From Alphaproteobacteria bacterium (lineage in GTDB: Bacteria; Pseudomonadota; Alphaproteobacteria; UBA828): a stretch of 64,000 bases of DNA. The stretch spans positions 30,429 through 94,428 of the forward strand of contig JAJDUK010000051.1 in NCBI GenBank assembly GCA_022826665.1, written 5' to 3'. The notes beneath the pieces are model-generated. The model was given only the letters and a program-made list of their open reading frames with translations. It did no database searches and was not told where the DNA came from. The translations under genes were made by a program, and so were the position numbers. Position 1 is the first letter of the stretch, and each line of letters opens with the position of its first letter. Shown piece after piece: positions 16,595-24,988 of the stretch.

Positions 16595-17797
16595 ATGACA
16601 GACCATTGGTGGGAAAGCAGCACGGGCGTGAGCACCACTCTCGCGAACGTGGTGCGACCCATCGAGGAGTGGGCGAGCGGGCTGCCGAACGAGGCCTACG
16701 TCTCGGACGAATTCGCCGAGTGGGAGCAGGACGTGTTGCTAGCCCGCACCTGGGCCTGCATCGGCACCGGCAGGCGCGTGCCCGACACAGGCGATGCGGT
16801 ACCGCTCGAATTTGCCGGCCTGCCTCTCATCATGGTGCGCGGGCGTGACAGCGAAGTTCGCGTCTTCCACAACGTGTGCAGTCACCGGGGCATGGTGCTG
16901 CTGGAAGAGCCCGCGCGGAGGCGCAGCGCGATCCGCTGTCCCTACCATTCCTGGACCTACGATCTGGACGGCTCGCTTCGCTCCACGCCGATGATCGGCG
17001 GCACCGACAAGAACACCTGCGAGGGCTTCGAGTGGGCCAAGCACGGGCTCAAGCCGGTGCGGACGGCCACGTGGTTCGACGCCATTTTCGTCAACCTGAG
17101 TGGCGATGCGCCGCCGTTCGAGAGCTTCATCGCGCCGGTGGCCGAGCGCTGGAAGGACTTCGACGGCGCCGACCTGCGCCACGAGGCGAGCGACTCCTCC
17201 TTCACCCTGGACGTCGCCTGCAACTGGAAGCTCGCGGTGGAGAACTTTTGCGAGGCCTATCACCTGCCGTGGATCCACCCGAGCCTCAACAGCTATTCGC
17301 GGCTGGAAGATCACTACCAAATTACTGAGGAGGAAGACGGCTACGCCGGGCAGGGCAGCACCGCCTACCAGCCGCAGCTCGTGGAAAACGGAAACGGCTT
17401 GCCGACCATGCCGGGCCTGCCGGAGCGCTGGCATGGGACGGCGGAATACGTCGCGCTGTTTCCGACTGCGGTGTTCGGCGTCCACGCCGACCACTGCTTC
17501 GTCGGCACGCTGATGCCGGCGGGCACCGGGCGCACCATTGAGCATGTCGACCTCTATTACTTCGCCGATGAAGCCGTGGGCGAAGGCTGCGCCGAGCTGC
17601 GAGCGGCCAACAAGGACCTGTGGCGCGGCATTTTCCTGGAAGACCGCTCTGTCGTGGAAGGCATGCAGCGTGGCCGCGCCTCACCGGCCTACAAGGGCGG
17701 CGTGCTCTCCCCCGCCCTGGAGCGCACCACCCACTGCTTCTATCGCTGGGTGGCACGGAAGATGACGGAGGCGGCGGAGGCCAACGGCGCCGGGTGA
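16595..17797 (+). CDS. Rieske non-heme iron oxygenase, alpha-type subunit
   Basis: A 400-residue aromatic-ring-hydroxylating/demethylating oxygenase. The N-terminal Rieske domain has C95-x-H97 (CSHRG) and C115-x2-H118 (CPYHSW) spaced as usual for a [2Fe-2S] centre. The catalytic domain carries NFCEAYHLPWIHPSL, whose two histidines bind the mononuclear iron. Such enzymes insert one or two oxygens, often demethylating quaternary amines or hydroxylating aromatics, using electrons from a separate reductase. No reductase or ferredoxin gene lies nearby, so it must borrow one. ATG 16595 was taken for its upstream GGAGAA. It is divergent from the PotD-type importer, a possible source of its substrate. 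Confidence 0.88.
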   Translation: MTDHWWESSTGVSTTLANVVRPIEEWASGLPNEAYVSDEFAEWEQDVLLARTWACIGTGRRVPDTGDAVPLEFAGLPLIMVRGRDSEVRVFHNVCSHRGMVLLEEPARRRSAIRCPYHSWTYDLDGSLRSTPMIGGTDKNTCEGFEWAKHGLKPVRTATWFDAIFVNLSGDAPPFESFIAPVAERWKDFDGADLRHEASDSSFTLDVACNWKLAVENFCEAYHLPWIHPSLNSYSRLEDHYQITEEEDGYAGQGSTAYQPQLVENGNGLPTMPGLPERWHGTAEYVALFPTAVFGVHADHCFVGTLMPAGTGRTIEHVDLYYFADEAVGEGCAELRAANKDLWRGIFLEDRSVVEGMQRGRASPAYKGGVLSPALERTTHCFYRWVARKMTEAAEANGAG

Positions 17798-17813
17798 GCG
17801 CCAGCGTTCCCAG

Positions 17814-18128
17814 TCAGAATTCGCAGGCGTCGCCGTTGCAGCCCTGCTTCTCGCGCCCGAAGAGAAGGCGAAGCGGCGGCAGGTAGAGCGCGAGCCCGTA
17901 CAGAAATAGCAGGGGAACCTGCAGGCACACCTGGCGCGTGGCGTAGACGCCGGTGAAGACCTTGCTGCGCTGCTTATCCACCACGACGATCTCGCCGACG
18001 GGGACTTCGCCCAGCGGCGAGTCGTCCGTCCGCAGCTCGACCCGGCCCAGCCAGTCCATGCGCGCCGTGAGCCGTGCCTGACGCACGCAGTCGGGACAGC
18101 GCGGGTTGTAGAAGAGAGCGACGGTCAT
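17814..18128 (-). CDS. DCC-family (DUF393-like) thiol-disulfide protein with C-terminal membrane segment
   Basis: A 104-residue protein. The N-terminus reads ALFYNPRCPDCVRQ, a CxxC motif placed as in the DCC1/DUF393 thiol-oxidoreductase family, followed by a predicted short alpha/beta fold. From about residue 68 a hydrophobic stretch (VPLLFLYGLALYLPPLRLLF) probably anchors it to the membrane. Two more Cys near the end (GCNGDACEF) could form a second redox or metal site. It ends 16 bases from the convergent Rieske gene and follows the 2OG oxygenase gene by 38 bases on the same strand, so the two may be co-transcribed. The function is unknown. Confidence 0.65.
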   Translation of the reverse strand: MTVALFYNPRCPDCVRQARLTARMDWLGRVELRTDDSPLGEVPVGEIVVVDKQRSKVFTGVYATRQVCLQVPLLFLYGLALYLPPLRLLFGREKQGCNGDACEF

Positions 18129-18166
18129 CGGCTTGTCGGTGCCTGGCTGCGTGCGCGAGGGTGGGA

Positions 18167-18973
18167 CTACGCCTCCGCCCCCACGGGGGCCGTACGGCCA
18201 TAGAATCCCAGGCGCTCAGTATCGCTGAATATGACGTCCGCCGTCTCGTAGTACGAGAACACCGCGATGATCCTGGCGTTGTCGCCTTCGACCGGCGTCA
18301 CCCGGTGCGCCGTGTTCTTGCCCTTGAAGACGTTGAGCGTGCCCGGTGCGAGCGGCAGCGTCCGCACCCGTTCGTCGTCGCCGGCGAGCAAGCGGGCAAC
18401 GCCGTCGTAGTTCGGGTCGTTATCGCTCCGCAGTCCGCTGCGGTACTGGAAACCCCCGCCGCCAAGCGGCGCCTGCAGGAGCACGGTGATGGTGAACTCG
18501 GCCCGGTCGAAGTGCCAGTTGAGCCGCTCCCCTTCCCGGTAGGCCATGACGTTGAGCCGGCCGAGAGGGTCGGCCATCGGGTATAGCCGCGGCTTGTCCA
18601 TCGCCGCCGCCAGAAAATCGATGAGCGGCTGCCACTCGTAGACTCGCTCGATGGTGCTGGCCGGGATTTGGTCGCCGCAAATCGTGCGGTTGACGGTGGT
18701 GAAGCGGCGGAGCGCCGGGTGGCCGGCTTCCAGCCCCTCGATCTCGTCGTCGAAGTAGATGTTGTGATCGCGGGCGTGGGTGAAGGCGGCGGTGTCGAAC
18801 AGGTGCGCCACCTCCGTGACACACGTCCGAAGCGCCTCCCGCCTGATGAGCCCCGGCAGGCTGAACATGCCTGTGTCCTGCAGCTCATCGCGGCAACGGG
18901 CGACCAGCGCCCGTCCCGGCACACCATTCAGCGCGTCCATGGGCCAGCGCTCGAGGTCGAGAACATGCTTCAT
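18167..18973 (-). CDS. 2-oxoglutarate/Fe(II)-dependent oxygenase family protein
   Basis: A 268-residue protein with the facial triad of the 2OG-Fe(II) oxygenases: H154-x-D156 (LNWHFDRAEFTITVLLQ), H223 (NTAHRVTPV), and an Arg about 11 residues later (NARIIAVFSY) that would hold 2-oxoglutarate. These enzymes hydroxylate, halogenate or demethylate small molecules. The closest functional class cannot be told by eye. ATG 18973 is used. GTG 18979 two codons upstream is equally possible, and neither has a clear ribosome site. It is flanked by a DCC thiol protein and the DddP-like gene, all on the minus strand. Confidence 0.8.
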   Translation of the reverse strand: MKHVLDLERWPMDALNGVPGRALVARCRDELQDTGMFSLPGLIRREALRTCVTEVAHLFDTAAFTHARDHNIYFDDEIEGLEAGHPALRRFTTVNRTICGDQIPASTIERVYEWQPLIDFLAAAMDKPRLYPMADPLGRLNVMAYREGERLNWHFDRAEFTITVLLQAPLGGGGFQYRSGLRSDNDPNYDGVARLLAGDDERVRTLPLAPGTLNVFKGKNTAHRVTPVEGDNARIIAVFSYYETADVIFSDTERLGFYGRTAPVGAEA

Positions 18974-19014
18974 GAACACACGAGCTTGCGCGATTTCGCT
19001 CGCCCCCTCCCCTG

Positions 19015-20256
19015 CTACAGCCAGTCCTCCTCCAACGGATACGACGAGAGCTGCTCGTGGCCGTTTGCGGTGATCAGCACCTGCTCTTCGAGTTTGACCG
19101 CCTCACGGCCGCCGGCGGGAGCGGCGAGGCCTTCAACGCAAATCACCATCCCCTCCTCCAGCACGCCGTCGTCTCCGGGCTCATAGTCTTGCGGGTAGAG
19201 GATAGCTGGGTATTCGTCGCAGAGCCCCACCCCGTGCATCGACACCGAATAGCGGCCCTCGACGAACTCGTCGCTGAAGGGGCGCGAGAACTCGGTGAGT
19301 TCACGGAATGTCGCGCCGGGCTTCAACAACGCCTTGTTCTCCTGCACCTGCGCGTAGGCCTCGGCGTAGATGCGCCGCTGCTCATCGCTCGGGCGCGCGT
19401 CGCACACCCAGGTGCGCGAGATGTCGCAGCAATAGCCGTAGGGTCCCACAAGGTCCGTGTCGAAGGCCACGATGTCGCCGCGCTCGATGACGCGCATCGA
19501 GGATTCTCGGAACCATGGGTTCGTGCGTGGCCCGGATGCAAGTAGTCGACACTCGATCCACTCGCCACCGCCGGCGATGTTGCCGCGATGGAGCTCGGCC
19601 CAGAGCGCGTTCTCGGTGATGCCGGGCGTGAGCGCCTCGCGCATCTGCGCGATGGCCTGCTCGCACACCGCAATCGAGTGGCGCATCAGGGTGATCTCGC
19701 CGGCCGACTTGATCGACCGGGCGTTCTCCATCACCTCGAAGCCGTCGACGATTTCGTAGCCGAGGCGCTGCATTTCGATCATGCCCACCGGTCCGACCCG
19801 GTCGATGGCGATGCGCCGGTTGCCGCCGGCGTGCTCACGGATCACCGAGGCCAGTTCAGCCGCCCAGGCCCGCGCGTTGTCAGCCTGACGGCCGCCGGCA
19901 ATGAAATAGAGCACATAGGTCGCGCCGCGGACCTCGTCTATGGTGGGGAGCCCAGCGGTCAGCAGGTCGCTGCCGCCGCCGAACTCGAACAGCTGAACCG
20001 GCCCTTCCGCCGGCACGTAGAGGTAGCGCGCCTCGTTGTGGGCGCACCACACTTGCATGTTTGACGCATCGGTGGCGTAGCGGATGTTCAGCGGGTCGTA
20101 GAGGATGATGCCGGCGAGATCGCGGGCGACCAGCGCCTCGCGCACGCGCCCGAGCCGGTAGCGGCGCATCTCGTCGAGATCGCAGGGCGGATTGCTATGC
20201 TCCATCGCACCATGCTGGCGCAGTGTGTTGGCGGTGCCGCCGGATGCCTGTGTCAT
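19015..20256 (-). CDS. dddP: M24-fold enzyme resembling DMSP lyase DddP
   Basis: A 413-residue 'pita-bread' protein of the M24/creatinase superfamily. The metal ligands are D266 (AFDTD), D278 (CCDISRTW), H341, E375 and E390. The spacings D-12-D, H-6-D and E-15-E match those I recall for DddP of Ruegeria and Roseobacter. D347 in MHGVGLCDEYP sits exactly where DddP has its catalytic Asp, and the segment CRLLASGPRTNPWF is very DddP-like. DddP cleaves dimethylsulfoniopropionate to DMS and acrylate. Ordinary Xaa-Pro peptidases have different residues here, but a peptidase or other C-S/C-N lyase role cannot be excluded. A good ribosome site (GGAGGCG) precedes the ATG. Confidence 0.68.
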   Translation of the reverse strand: MTQASGGTANTLRQHGAMEHSNPPCDLDEMRRYRLGRVREALVARDLAGIILYDPLNIRYATDASNMQVWCAHNEARYLYVPAEGPVQLFEFGGGSDLLTAGLPTIDEVRGATYVLYFIAGGRQADNARAWAAELASVIREHAGGNRRIAIDRVGPVGMIEMQRLGYEIVDGFEVMENARSIKSAGEITLMRHSIAVCEQAIAQMREALTPGITENALWAELHRGNIAGGGEWIECRLLASGPRTNPWFRESSMRVIERGDIVAFDTDLVGPYGYCCDISRTWVCDARPSDEQRRIYAEAYAQVQENKALLKPGATFRELTEFSRPFSDEFVEGRYSVSMHGVGLCDEYPAILYPQDYEPGDDGVLEEGMVICVEGLAAPAGGREAVKLEEQVLITANGHEQLSSYPLEEDWL

Positions 20257-20522
20257 ATAGCGCCTCCGTTCCGAGAGAGCCGACGCCCCCGATCGCCGAT
20301 CGACGCAGTCACAACTTGGTCGCTTCTATCCATAGACGTTTCCTTCCCACTGATTTCAACCATGCCTCGAATTGAGAACGGTATCCTTGCCAGGGTTCCG
20401 ACAGGACGGGCCGACCTCTCCTCGTAGCGCGTTACATCCTCCGTGCAGATCGGATCGCTGACACATGTGACGCCGTTGAGCTTGGGCGCGAGAACACGCA
20501 CTCGATGCAAGATTGATCCCAT
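20253..20522 (-). CDS. Small hypothetical protein overlapping the dddP-like start
   Basis: An 89-residue frame with two cysteines (CVSDPIC, near residues 20-26) and no recognisable domain or membrane segment. Support is contextual: GGGAGAA precedes its ATG, and its stop overlaps the ATG of the DddP-like gene as ATGA, typical of translational coupling. Against it, composition is unremarkable and no homologue is known to me, and the region could simply be the dddP leader. Otherwise this 300-base gap between the restriction gene and dddP shows nothing I recognise. Confidence 0.3.
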   Translation of the reverse strand: MGSILHRVRVLAPKLNGVTCVSDPICTEDVTRYEERSARPVGTLARIPFSIRGMVEISGKETSMDRSDQVVTASIGDRGRRLSRNGGAI

Positions 20523-20562
20523 TTCTCCCGTCTAGCAATGCGTTGTTAGCCACTTTTTCGAT

Positions 20563-21083
20563 TTACGATAGAAGCGGCTGTATGTGCTCCTCGAAATGAT
20601 CGACGACGGGTCTGTAATCCTTCATGTTCTCCCACAACAAGACATGGGCCTCGATCCCTAAAACCAATGCTATATCCCACGTCTATAACGGAGGTAGGAT
20701 GCAATCTCGTCGGTGAAGACCCACCATACCGGGATGACGCCCTGCAGCTGATAACTAATCCGCCTTATCGAGTTTAGAATTCCAGGCGTCATGAATTTGC
20801 GAGCCCACTCGTGGGGGTTTCCCTTTGCCCGTTGCCGCTTGATTTCGACCAACACGGACCTATTGGTGCCTCGATGTCGAAACACGTAATCGGGAGCGAT
20901 ACCGTACCGACTGTGCTCGTCTCCATAAATTGCTCTGAGCTCTTTCGGGTTCTCTATGCCTGCGATTGGTGAGTCAATCAAGTAGTGATGCATAATCAGG
21001 TCGAATACTTTCTCCGGTTTTACTCCTCTCTCAGCAGCCTCGGCCTGCCAGTTCTCCCGCCACTCCATATGTTTCCGCGCCAT
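20563..21083 (-). pseudogene. MunI-like type II restriction endonuclease, frameshifted near its C-terminus
   Basis: The main frame (to the stop at 20670) shows the EcoRI/MunI-type PD-(D/E)xK core: YGIAPDYVF with D65, then LVEIKRQ with E80-I-K82. The 15-residue Asp-Glu spacing equals that of MunI D83/E98. The next segment GNPHEWARKFMTPGIL closely resembles GNAHERSCKLFTPGLL, which I recall from MunI. The frame breaks after YLRYR (about 20682-20688). In another frame the sequence continues to a stop at 20563 with residues resembling the MunI end (HVLLWENM, then VVDHFEEHIQPLLS). A single lost base explains this, so the gene is a recent pseudogene or carries a sequencing error. The start overlaps the methyltransferase gene by about 50 bases. 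MunI cuts CAATTG. Confidence 0.75.
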
Positions 21084-21651
21084 GCGCTTCGAATCCCCAT
21101 TTCGCCCAATGATCATCGGTGAAGTCCTGGCCATCCCTCTCGCGCGCGAACAGTTCGATCTTGCGGAGAAGCGGAAACATCTCTTCGATGCGCAGCCGCA
21201 CTTCATCCGGTTTTTGCGAGTGAGCCTCCCGCTTGGCGGTGACGAGCTGGCGCACGTTCCTAGCGCCGCGCGGGGACGGGATCTTTCCTTTCTTGAACAC
21301 GAGGCATAACTCGCATTGGCTCATGGTATAAAAGCCGGGATTTACTCTTACCTTATCCCACACGAAGGCCACGGTTGCCCACGCAAAGCCCCACGCCTTT
21401 CCCAGGTCAATCGCTTGGTCTAGATGCGGGTTTGTCGCCCACATGAACAGGAGGCTGTCTTGTGCTGAAATGCTCGGCACGTTCAACGTCTTGAGGTCAT
21501 CCACGGTCACGGTCGGATAGTGCCTGACCGCGCCTCCCGTATCTTGGCTGCCCTCGCCGGCGTGCTGAAGCTGCCCTTTGTAGTCCCAGGGCGGATCGGC
21601 ATAGAGAATGTCGAATTCTCCAGACGGAAGCGGCGGAAACAACATCCCCAT
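21031..21651 (-). CDS. MT-A70 family adenine-N6 DNA methyltransferase (MunI-type modification enzyme)
   Basis: A 206-residue methyltransferase. DPPW at residues 19-22 (DILYADPPWDYKG) is the catalytic motif of adenine-N6 enzymes, and VRHYPTVTVDDLKTLNVPSI and SLLFMWATNPHLDQA are typical of bacterial MT-A70 proteins. Near the C-terminus, KREAHSQKPDEVRLRIEEMFP is a hallmark of the family and IELFARE likely forms the SAM pocket. It has no frameshift and looks active. The ATG at 21651 comes 2 bases after the stop of the M24 gene. The first base of the nuclease gene lies inside it, so methylase and nuclease form one transcription unit. It probably protects CAATTG if the partner is MunI-like. Confidence 0.82.
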   Translation of the reverse strand: MGMLFPPLPSGEFDILYADPPWDYKGQLQHAGEGSQDTGGAVRHYPTVTVDDLKTLNVPSISAQDSLLFMWATNPHLDQAIDLGKAWGFAWATVAFVWDKVRVNPGFYTMSQCELCLVFKKGKIPSPRGARNVRQLVTAKREAHSQKPDEVRLRIEEMFPLLRKIELFARERDGQDFTDDHWAKWGFEAHGAETYGVAGELAGRGC

Positions 21652-21653
21652 CG

Positions 21654-22853
21654 TCAGAACTCGCGGCCGAGCAACCTCTCGTCGAAGGGAAACGTGCTCA
21701 TCAGTTCGAAACCTGTTTCGGTGACCAGAACCTGTTGCTCCAATTTTACCCCTTCGCTCCCTTGTTCGTGACCGATGAAGCTTTCCACGCAGAGCGTCAT
21801 GTTGGGTTCGATGACACCGTCGTAGTCCTGCCCCCCATCGTAGTCGGCCTCGTACACGATATAAGGGTATTCGCCGGTCGCCCCGATGCCGTGAATCATC
21901 AGGTAGTACCGCCGGGCGTAGTACGCAGCCGGAATGTTCCACGCTGCTTCCGTAATTTCCCGGAACGTCCGCCCCGGTGCGATCAGCGCCATATTGTGCT
22001 GGATCTGCTCATGAGCGAGGCGATAGAGCATTCGCTGCTCCGACGTCGGCCTACCGTCACCACAGAGGAACGTGCGTGAGAAATCGGCGTAATAGCCGTG
22101 CGGTCCGACGACATCGGTATCGTGCGCCACCAGGTCGCCGGCGCGGATCACGCGGTCGCCGGTTTCCTGAAACCAGGGGTTGGTTTTCTCGCCCGAGCTG
22201 AGCAGCCGGGTCTCCACGTAGTCACCGTCATTGGCAATCACGTGGCGGTGGAACTCCGCCCACAGCGCGTTCTCGGTGATTCCTGGCCGGATCGAGTCTC
22301 CGAGAGTCTTTTCCGCCGCCATGACGCACGCCATGGAGCGCTTCGAGCAGACGATTTCCTCCGGCGTCTTGATCGCACGCGCTCTCTCTGTCGGAGCCTG
22401 CGCATCGAGGATCGTGAACCCCCGATCCGCCAGATGGCCGACGGCCCGTGCATCGATGCGCTCCAAGCCGATCCGCGTCTCGCCCGGGCAGTGCTGGCGC
22501 ATCAGCGCGGCAATCTCCTCGGCCCAGAGCCTTGCCGTCTCATCCAGCAGAGGCCCGCGCGCCACATAGGAGACCGTCGTGGAAACGCGTATCTCGTCAA
22601 TCGCCGGGTTATCACGTTCCATGTGCTCGCAACCCGCGAACTCGAACAGCACGACCGGGCCTTCCAGGGGCACGAACACGTAACGCGCTGGATTGCGCAG
22701 AAGGAACGGCATCATGTTCCGGGCGCCGGTGGCGTAGCGCACGTTATGCGGATCGGTCAGCACGAGCGCAGCGAATTCCATCCGGGCCATCTCCGCGCGG
22801 AGCCGCTTGAGCCGTCCCAGCCGAAGCGCCGTCTCGTCCGGCGCCTGCGGCAC
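21654..22853 (-). CDS. DddP-like M24 family protein lacking the catalytic Asp
   Basis: A 399-residue paralogue of the DddP-like enzyme. The metal ligands are kept: D245 (AHDTD), D257 (YYADFSRTF), H321, E357 and E372, and TRLLSSGEKTNPWFQE matches the paralogue and DddP. However, the sequence after the metal His is HGIGATGEYP, so G327 replaces the Asp that acts as base in DddP. It may therefore use a different substrate or reaction (peptidase, C-N or C-S hydrolase). It starts at GTG 22853, 13 bases after the Dpp ATPase stop, so it is probably the distal gene of the dpp-type operon, which suggests an amidated or peptide-like substrate. The R-M genes lie directly after it. Confidence 0.75.
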   Translation of the reverse strand: MPQAPDETALRLGRLKRLRAEMARMEFAALVLTDPHNVRYATGARNMMPFLLRNPARYVFVPLEGPVVLFEFAGCEHMERDNPAIDEIRVSTTVSYVARGPLLDETARLWAEEIAALMRQHCPGETRIGLERIDARAVGHLADRGFTILDAQAPTERARAIKTPEEIVCSKRSMACVMAAEKTLGDSIRPGITENALWAEFHRHVIANDGDYVETRLLSSGEKTNPWFQETGDRVIRAGDLVAHDTDVVGPHGYYADFSRTFLCGDGRPTSEQRMLYRLAHEQIQHNMALIAPGRTFREITEAAWNIPAAYYARRYYLMIHGIGATGEYPYIVYEADYDGGQDYDGVIEPNMTLCVESFIGHEQGSEGVKLEQQVLVTETGFELMSTFPFDERLLGREF

Positions 22854-22866
22854 GTTGTTCGTGGGA

Positions 22867-24978
22867 TTACTGTGCAGCGTGGAGCTCGTCGCGGTCGGGA
22901 ATGGAAATCACCGGCTCGACCTCGCGCAGCTCTTCGAGCGGAATGTGGCAGGCGATGACGTGGCGGTCGGCGTTGGTCTGAAGCGGCGGCGCCTCGTTAT
23001 CGCAAATCTCGCCGAGCTTGCGCGGGCAGCGAGTCGAGAAAGGACACCCCTTGGGCGGATCGAGCGGGCTTGGCAGGCTGCCTTCCAGCACGATGCGGCG
23101 CCTCTCCACCTCGGGGTCCGCGATGGGCACCGCAGAGAGCAGCGCCTCGGTGTAGGGATGGTAGGGGGGCGCGAAAATTTGCCCCGTTGAGCCGCGCTCC
23201 ATGATCTGGCCGAGATACATCACCACCACGCGGTCTGAGAGATAGCGCACCGCCGAGAGGTCGTGGCTGATGAAGAGCAGCGTGGTGCGGTGCTCGCGCT
23301 GAATGTCCATCAGCAGCTCGGTCACCGCCGCGGCGACCGAGACGTCAAGCGCCGAGATCGGCTCGTCCGCGATCACCGTCTTGGGATTGCCGGCGAAGGC
23401 ACGCGCGATGCCCACCCGCTGCTTCTGGCCGCCGGAGAGTTGACGCGGCTTCCGGGTCATGAAGGCGCGCGGCAGCTTCACCGTGTCGAGCAGCTCGTAC
23501 ACGCGATCCTTCCGCTTGACGGAATCGCGCTCGATGCCGAAGCGCTTGATGACGCGGCCGATCTGATAGCCCACGGAGTGAGACGGGTTAAGCGTGTCGT
23601 TCGGGTTCTGGAACACCATCTGCAGGGAGGAGAGTTGCGCCGCCGTGCGCTTGTTGACCGGAATGCCGCCAAGGTCAGTTCCATCCAGCGTGACCTCGCC
23701 GTCGGTGGCGGTCTCAAGGCCCATCAGCACTTTGGCGAAGGTGGACTTGCCGCAGCCCGATTCGCCGACGATGGCGACCGTCTCGCCTTCGCCCGCGCGG
23801 AAGCTGATGCTCTCGTTCGCCTTGACTTCGCGCACCGCGCCGCCGGAGACGAGTGCCGCCAGCGAGCGATCACGCACCTTGTAGTACTTGCGCATGTCGG
23901 CGACCTCGAGGACCGTCTCGCCGACCTCGATCGGCTCACGAACCTCATCGACACGCACCGCCTCTGTGACGTCGATCCCCTCCCAGCGCCTACATCGCAC
24001 CCGATGCGCCGGGTCGTCGTCGGTGTGCACCCCCTCCATCGGGATCAGGCCCTTGTCACACTGCCCCTGCTCGAAGAACCCGCAACGCGGCCCAAAATTG
24101 CAGCCCTCGGGCCGCTCGTGCGGGAGCGGAAGCTGGCCCTTGATCGAGACCAACGGGCGCGCGTTCTTGTCTGCGTGCGGCAACGGAATGCAGCCGAAGA
24201 GGCCCTGGGTATAGGGGTGCTTGGGCCACGAGAAGATCGAATCGATCGTCCCCTCCTCCACCACCTCGCCCGAGTACATCACGCAGATGCGGTCGCAGAC
24301 CTCCAGCATCAGGCCGAGATTGTGGGAGATGTAGAGCAGCGAGGAGCCGGTCTCGCGGCTGAGCTCGGCGATCAACTCGACGATGCCCGCTTCCACCGTC
24401 ACGTCGAGTGCCGTCGTCGGCTCGTCCAGCAACAGTAGTGCGGGCCGTGAGAGCAGCGCCATGGCAATCACCACGCGCTGCTGCTGGCCGCCGGAGACCT
24501 GGTGCGGGTAGGAGATCATGAGCCGCTTCGGGTCCGGAATATGCACCGCCGACAGCATGTCGTAGGCGCGCTGGAAGGCTTCGGCCTTGTTCACGCCCTC
24601 GTGGATTATCGGCACTTCCATGAGCTGCTGGCCGATGGTCAGGCTCGGATTGAGCGAGGCCATCGGCTCCTGGTAGATCATGGCGATGTCCTTGCCGCGC
24701 ACCCGGCGGATTTCCTCCTCGGACATCTCGGCCATGTCGCGGCCCTTGAACTTGATGGTGCCGCCGACGATGTCGCCGTTATGCCCCATATAGCGCATGA
24801 CGCCGTTGGCCACGGTGGACTTGCCACAGCCGGATTCGCCGACGAGGCCGACCGATTCGCCCTTGGCCACGGTAAGATCGAAGTCGTAGACGGCGGGAAC
24901 CTCGCCGGCCCGCGTGTAGTAGCTGAGGCAGAGGCCGGTGATCTCGAGGACTGGCGGCTCGGAAGCGTGATCCGACAT
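22867..24978 (-). CDS. Fused dipeptide/oligopeptide ABC transporter ATPase (DppD-DppF type)
   Basis: A 703-residue protein with two complete ABC cassettes in tandem. The first has Walker A GESGCGKST (about 47-55), signature VSGGQQQR, Walker B LLLLDEPTTALD and a C-terminal oligopeptide/dipeptide domain with HPYTQGLFGCIP and a Cys cluster (GCNFGPRCGFF). The second repeats it: [40 protein letters not shown] and GCPFSTRCP. The Cys tails are typical of DppD/DppF, where they bind an FeS cluster. One polypeptide thus replaces the usual two ATPases. A good ribosome site (AGGAGAGG) precedes the ATG, 10 bases after the DppC-type permease. It energises the adjacent permeases. Confidence 0.93.
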   Translation of the reverse strand: MSDHASEPPVLEITGLCLSYYTRAGEVPAVYDFDLTVAKGESVGLVGESGCGKSTVANGVMRYMGHNGDIVGGTIKFKGRDMAEMSEEEIRRVRGKDIAMIYQEPMASLNPSLTIGQQLMEVPIIHEGVNKAEAFQRAYDMLSAVHIPDPKRLMISYPHQVSGGQQQRVVIAMALLSRPALLLLDEPTTALDVTVEAGIVELIAELSRETGSSLLYISHNLGLMLEVCDRICVMYSGEVVEEGTIDSIFSWPKHPYTQGLFGCIPLPHADKNARPLVSIKGQLPLPHERPEGCNFGPRCGFFEQGQCDKGLIPMEGVHTDDDPAHRVRCRRWEGIDVTEAVRVDEVREPIEVGETVLEVADMRKYYKVRDRSLAALVSGGAVREVKANESISFRAGEGETVAIVGESGCGKSTFAKVLMGLETATDGEVTLDGTDLGGIPVNKRTAAQLSSLQMVFQNPNDTLNPSHSVGYQIGRVIKRFGIERDSVKRKDRVYELLDTVKLPRAFMTRKPRQLSGGQKQRVGIARAFAGNPKTVIADEPISALDVSVAAAVTELLMDIQREHRTTLLFISHDLSAVRYLSDRVVVMYLGQIMERGSTGQIFAPPYHPYTEALLSAVPIADPEVERRRIVLEGSLPSPLDPPKGCPFSTRCPRKLGEICDNEAPPLQTNADRHVIACHIPLEELREVEPVISIPDRDELHAAQ

Positions 24979-24988
24979 TCTGCCTCTC

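Noticed and set aside
19015..20256. Ordinary Xaa-Pro aminopeptidase call for the first M24 gene
   Set aside because: The Asp six residues after the metal His and the RLLASGPRTNPWF segment fit DddP better, though the peptidase option remains open.
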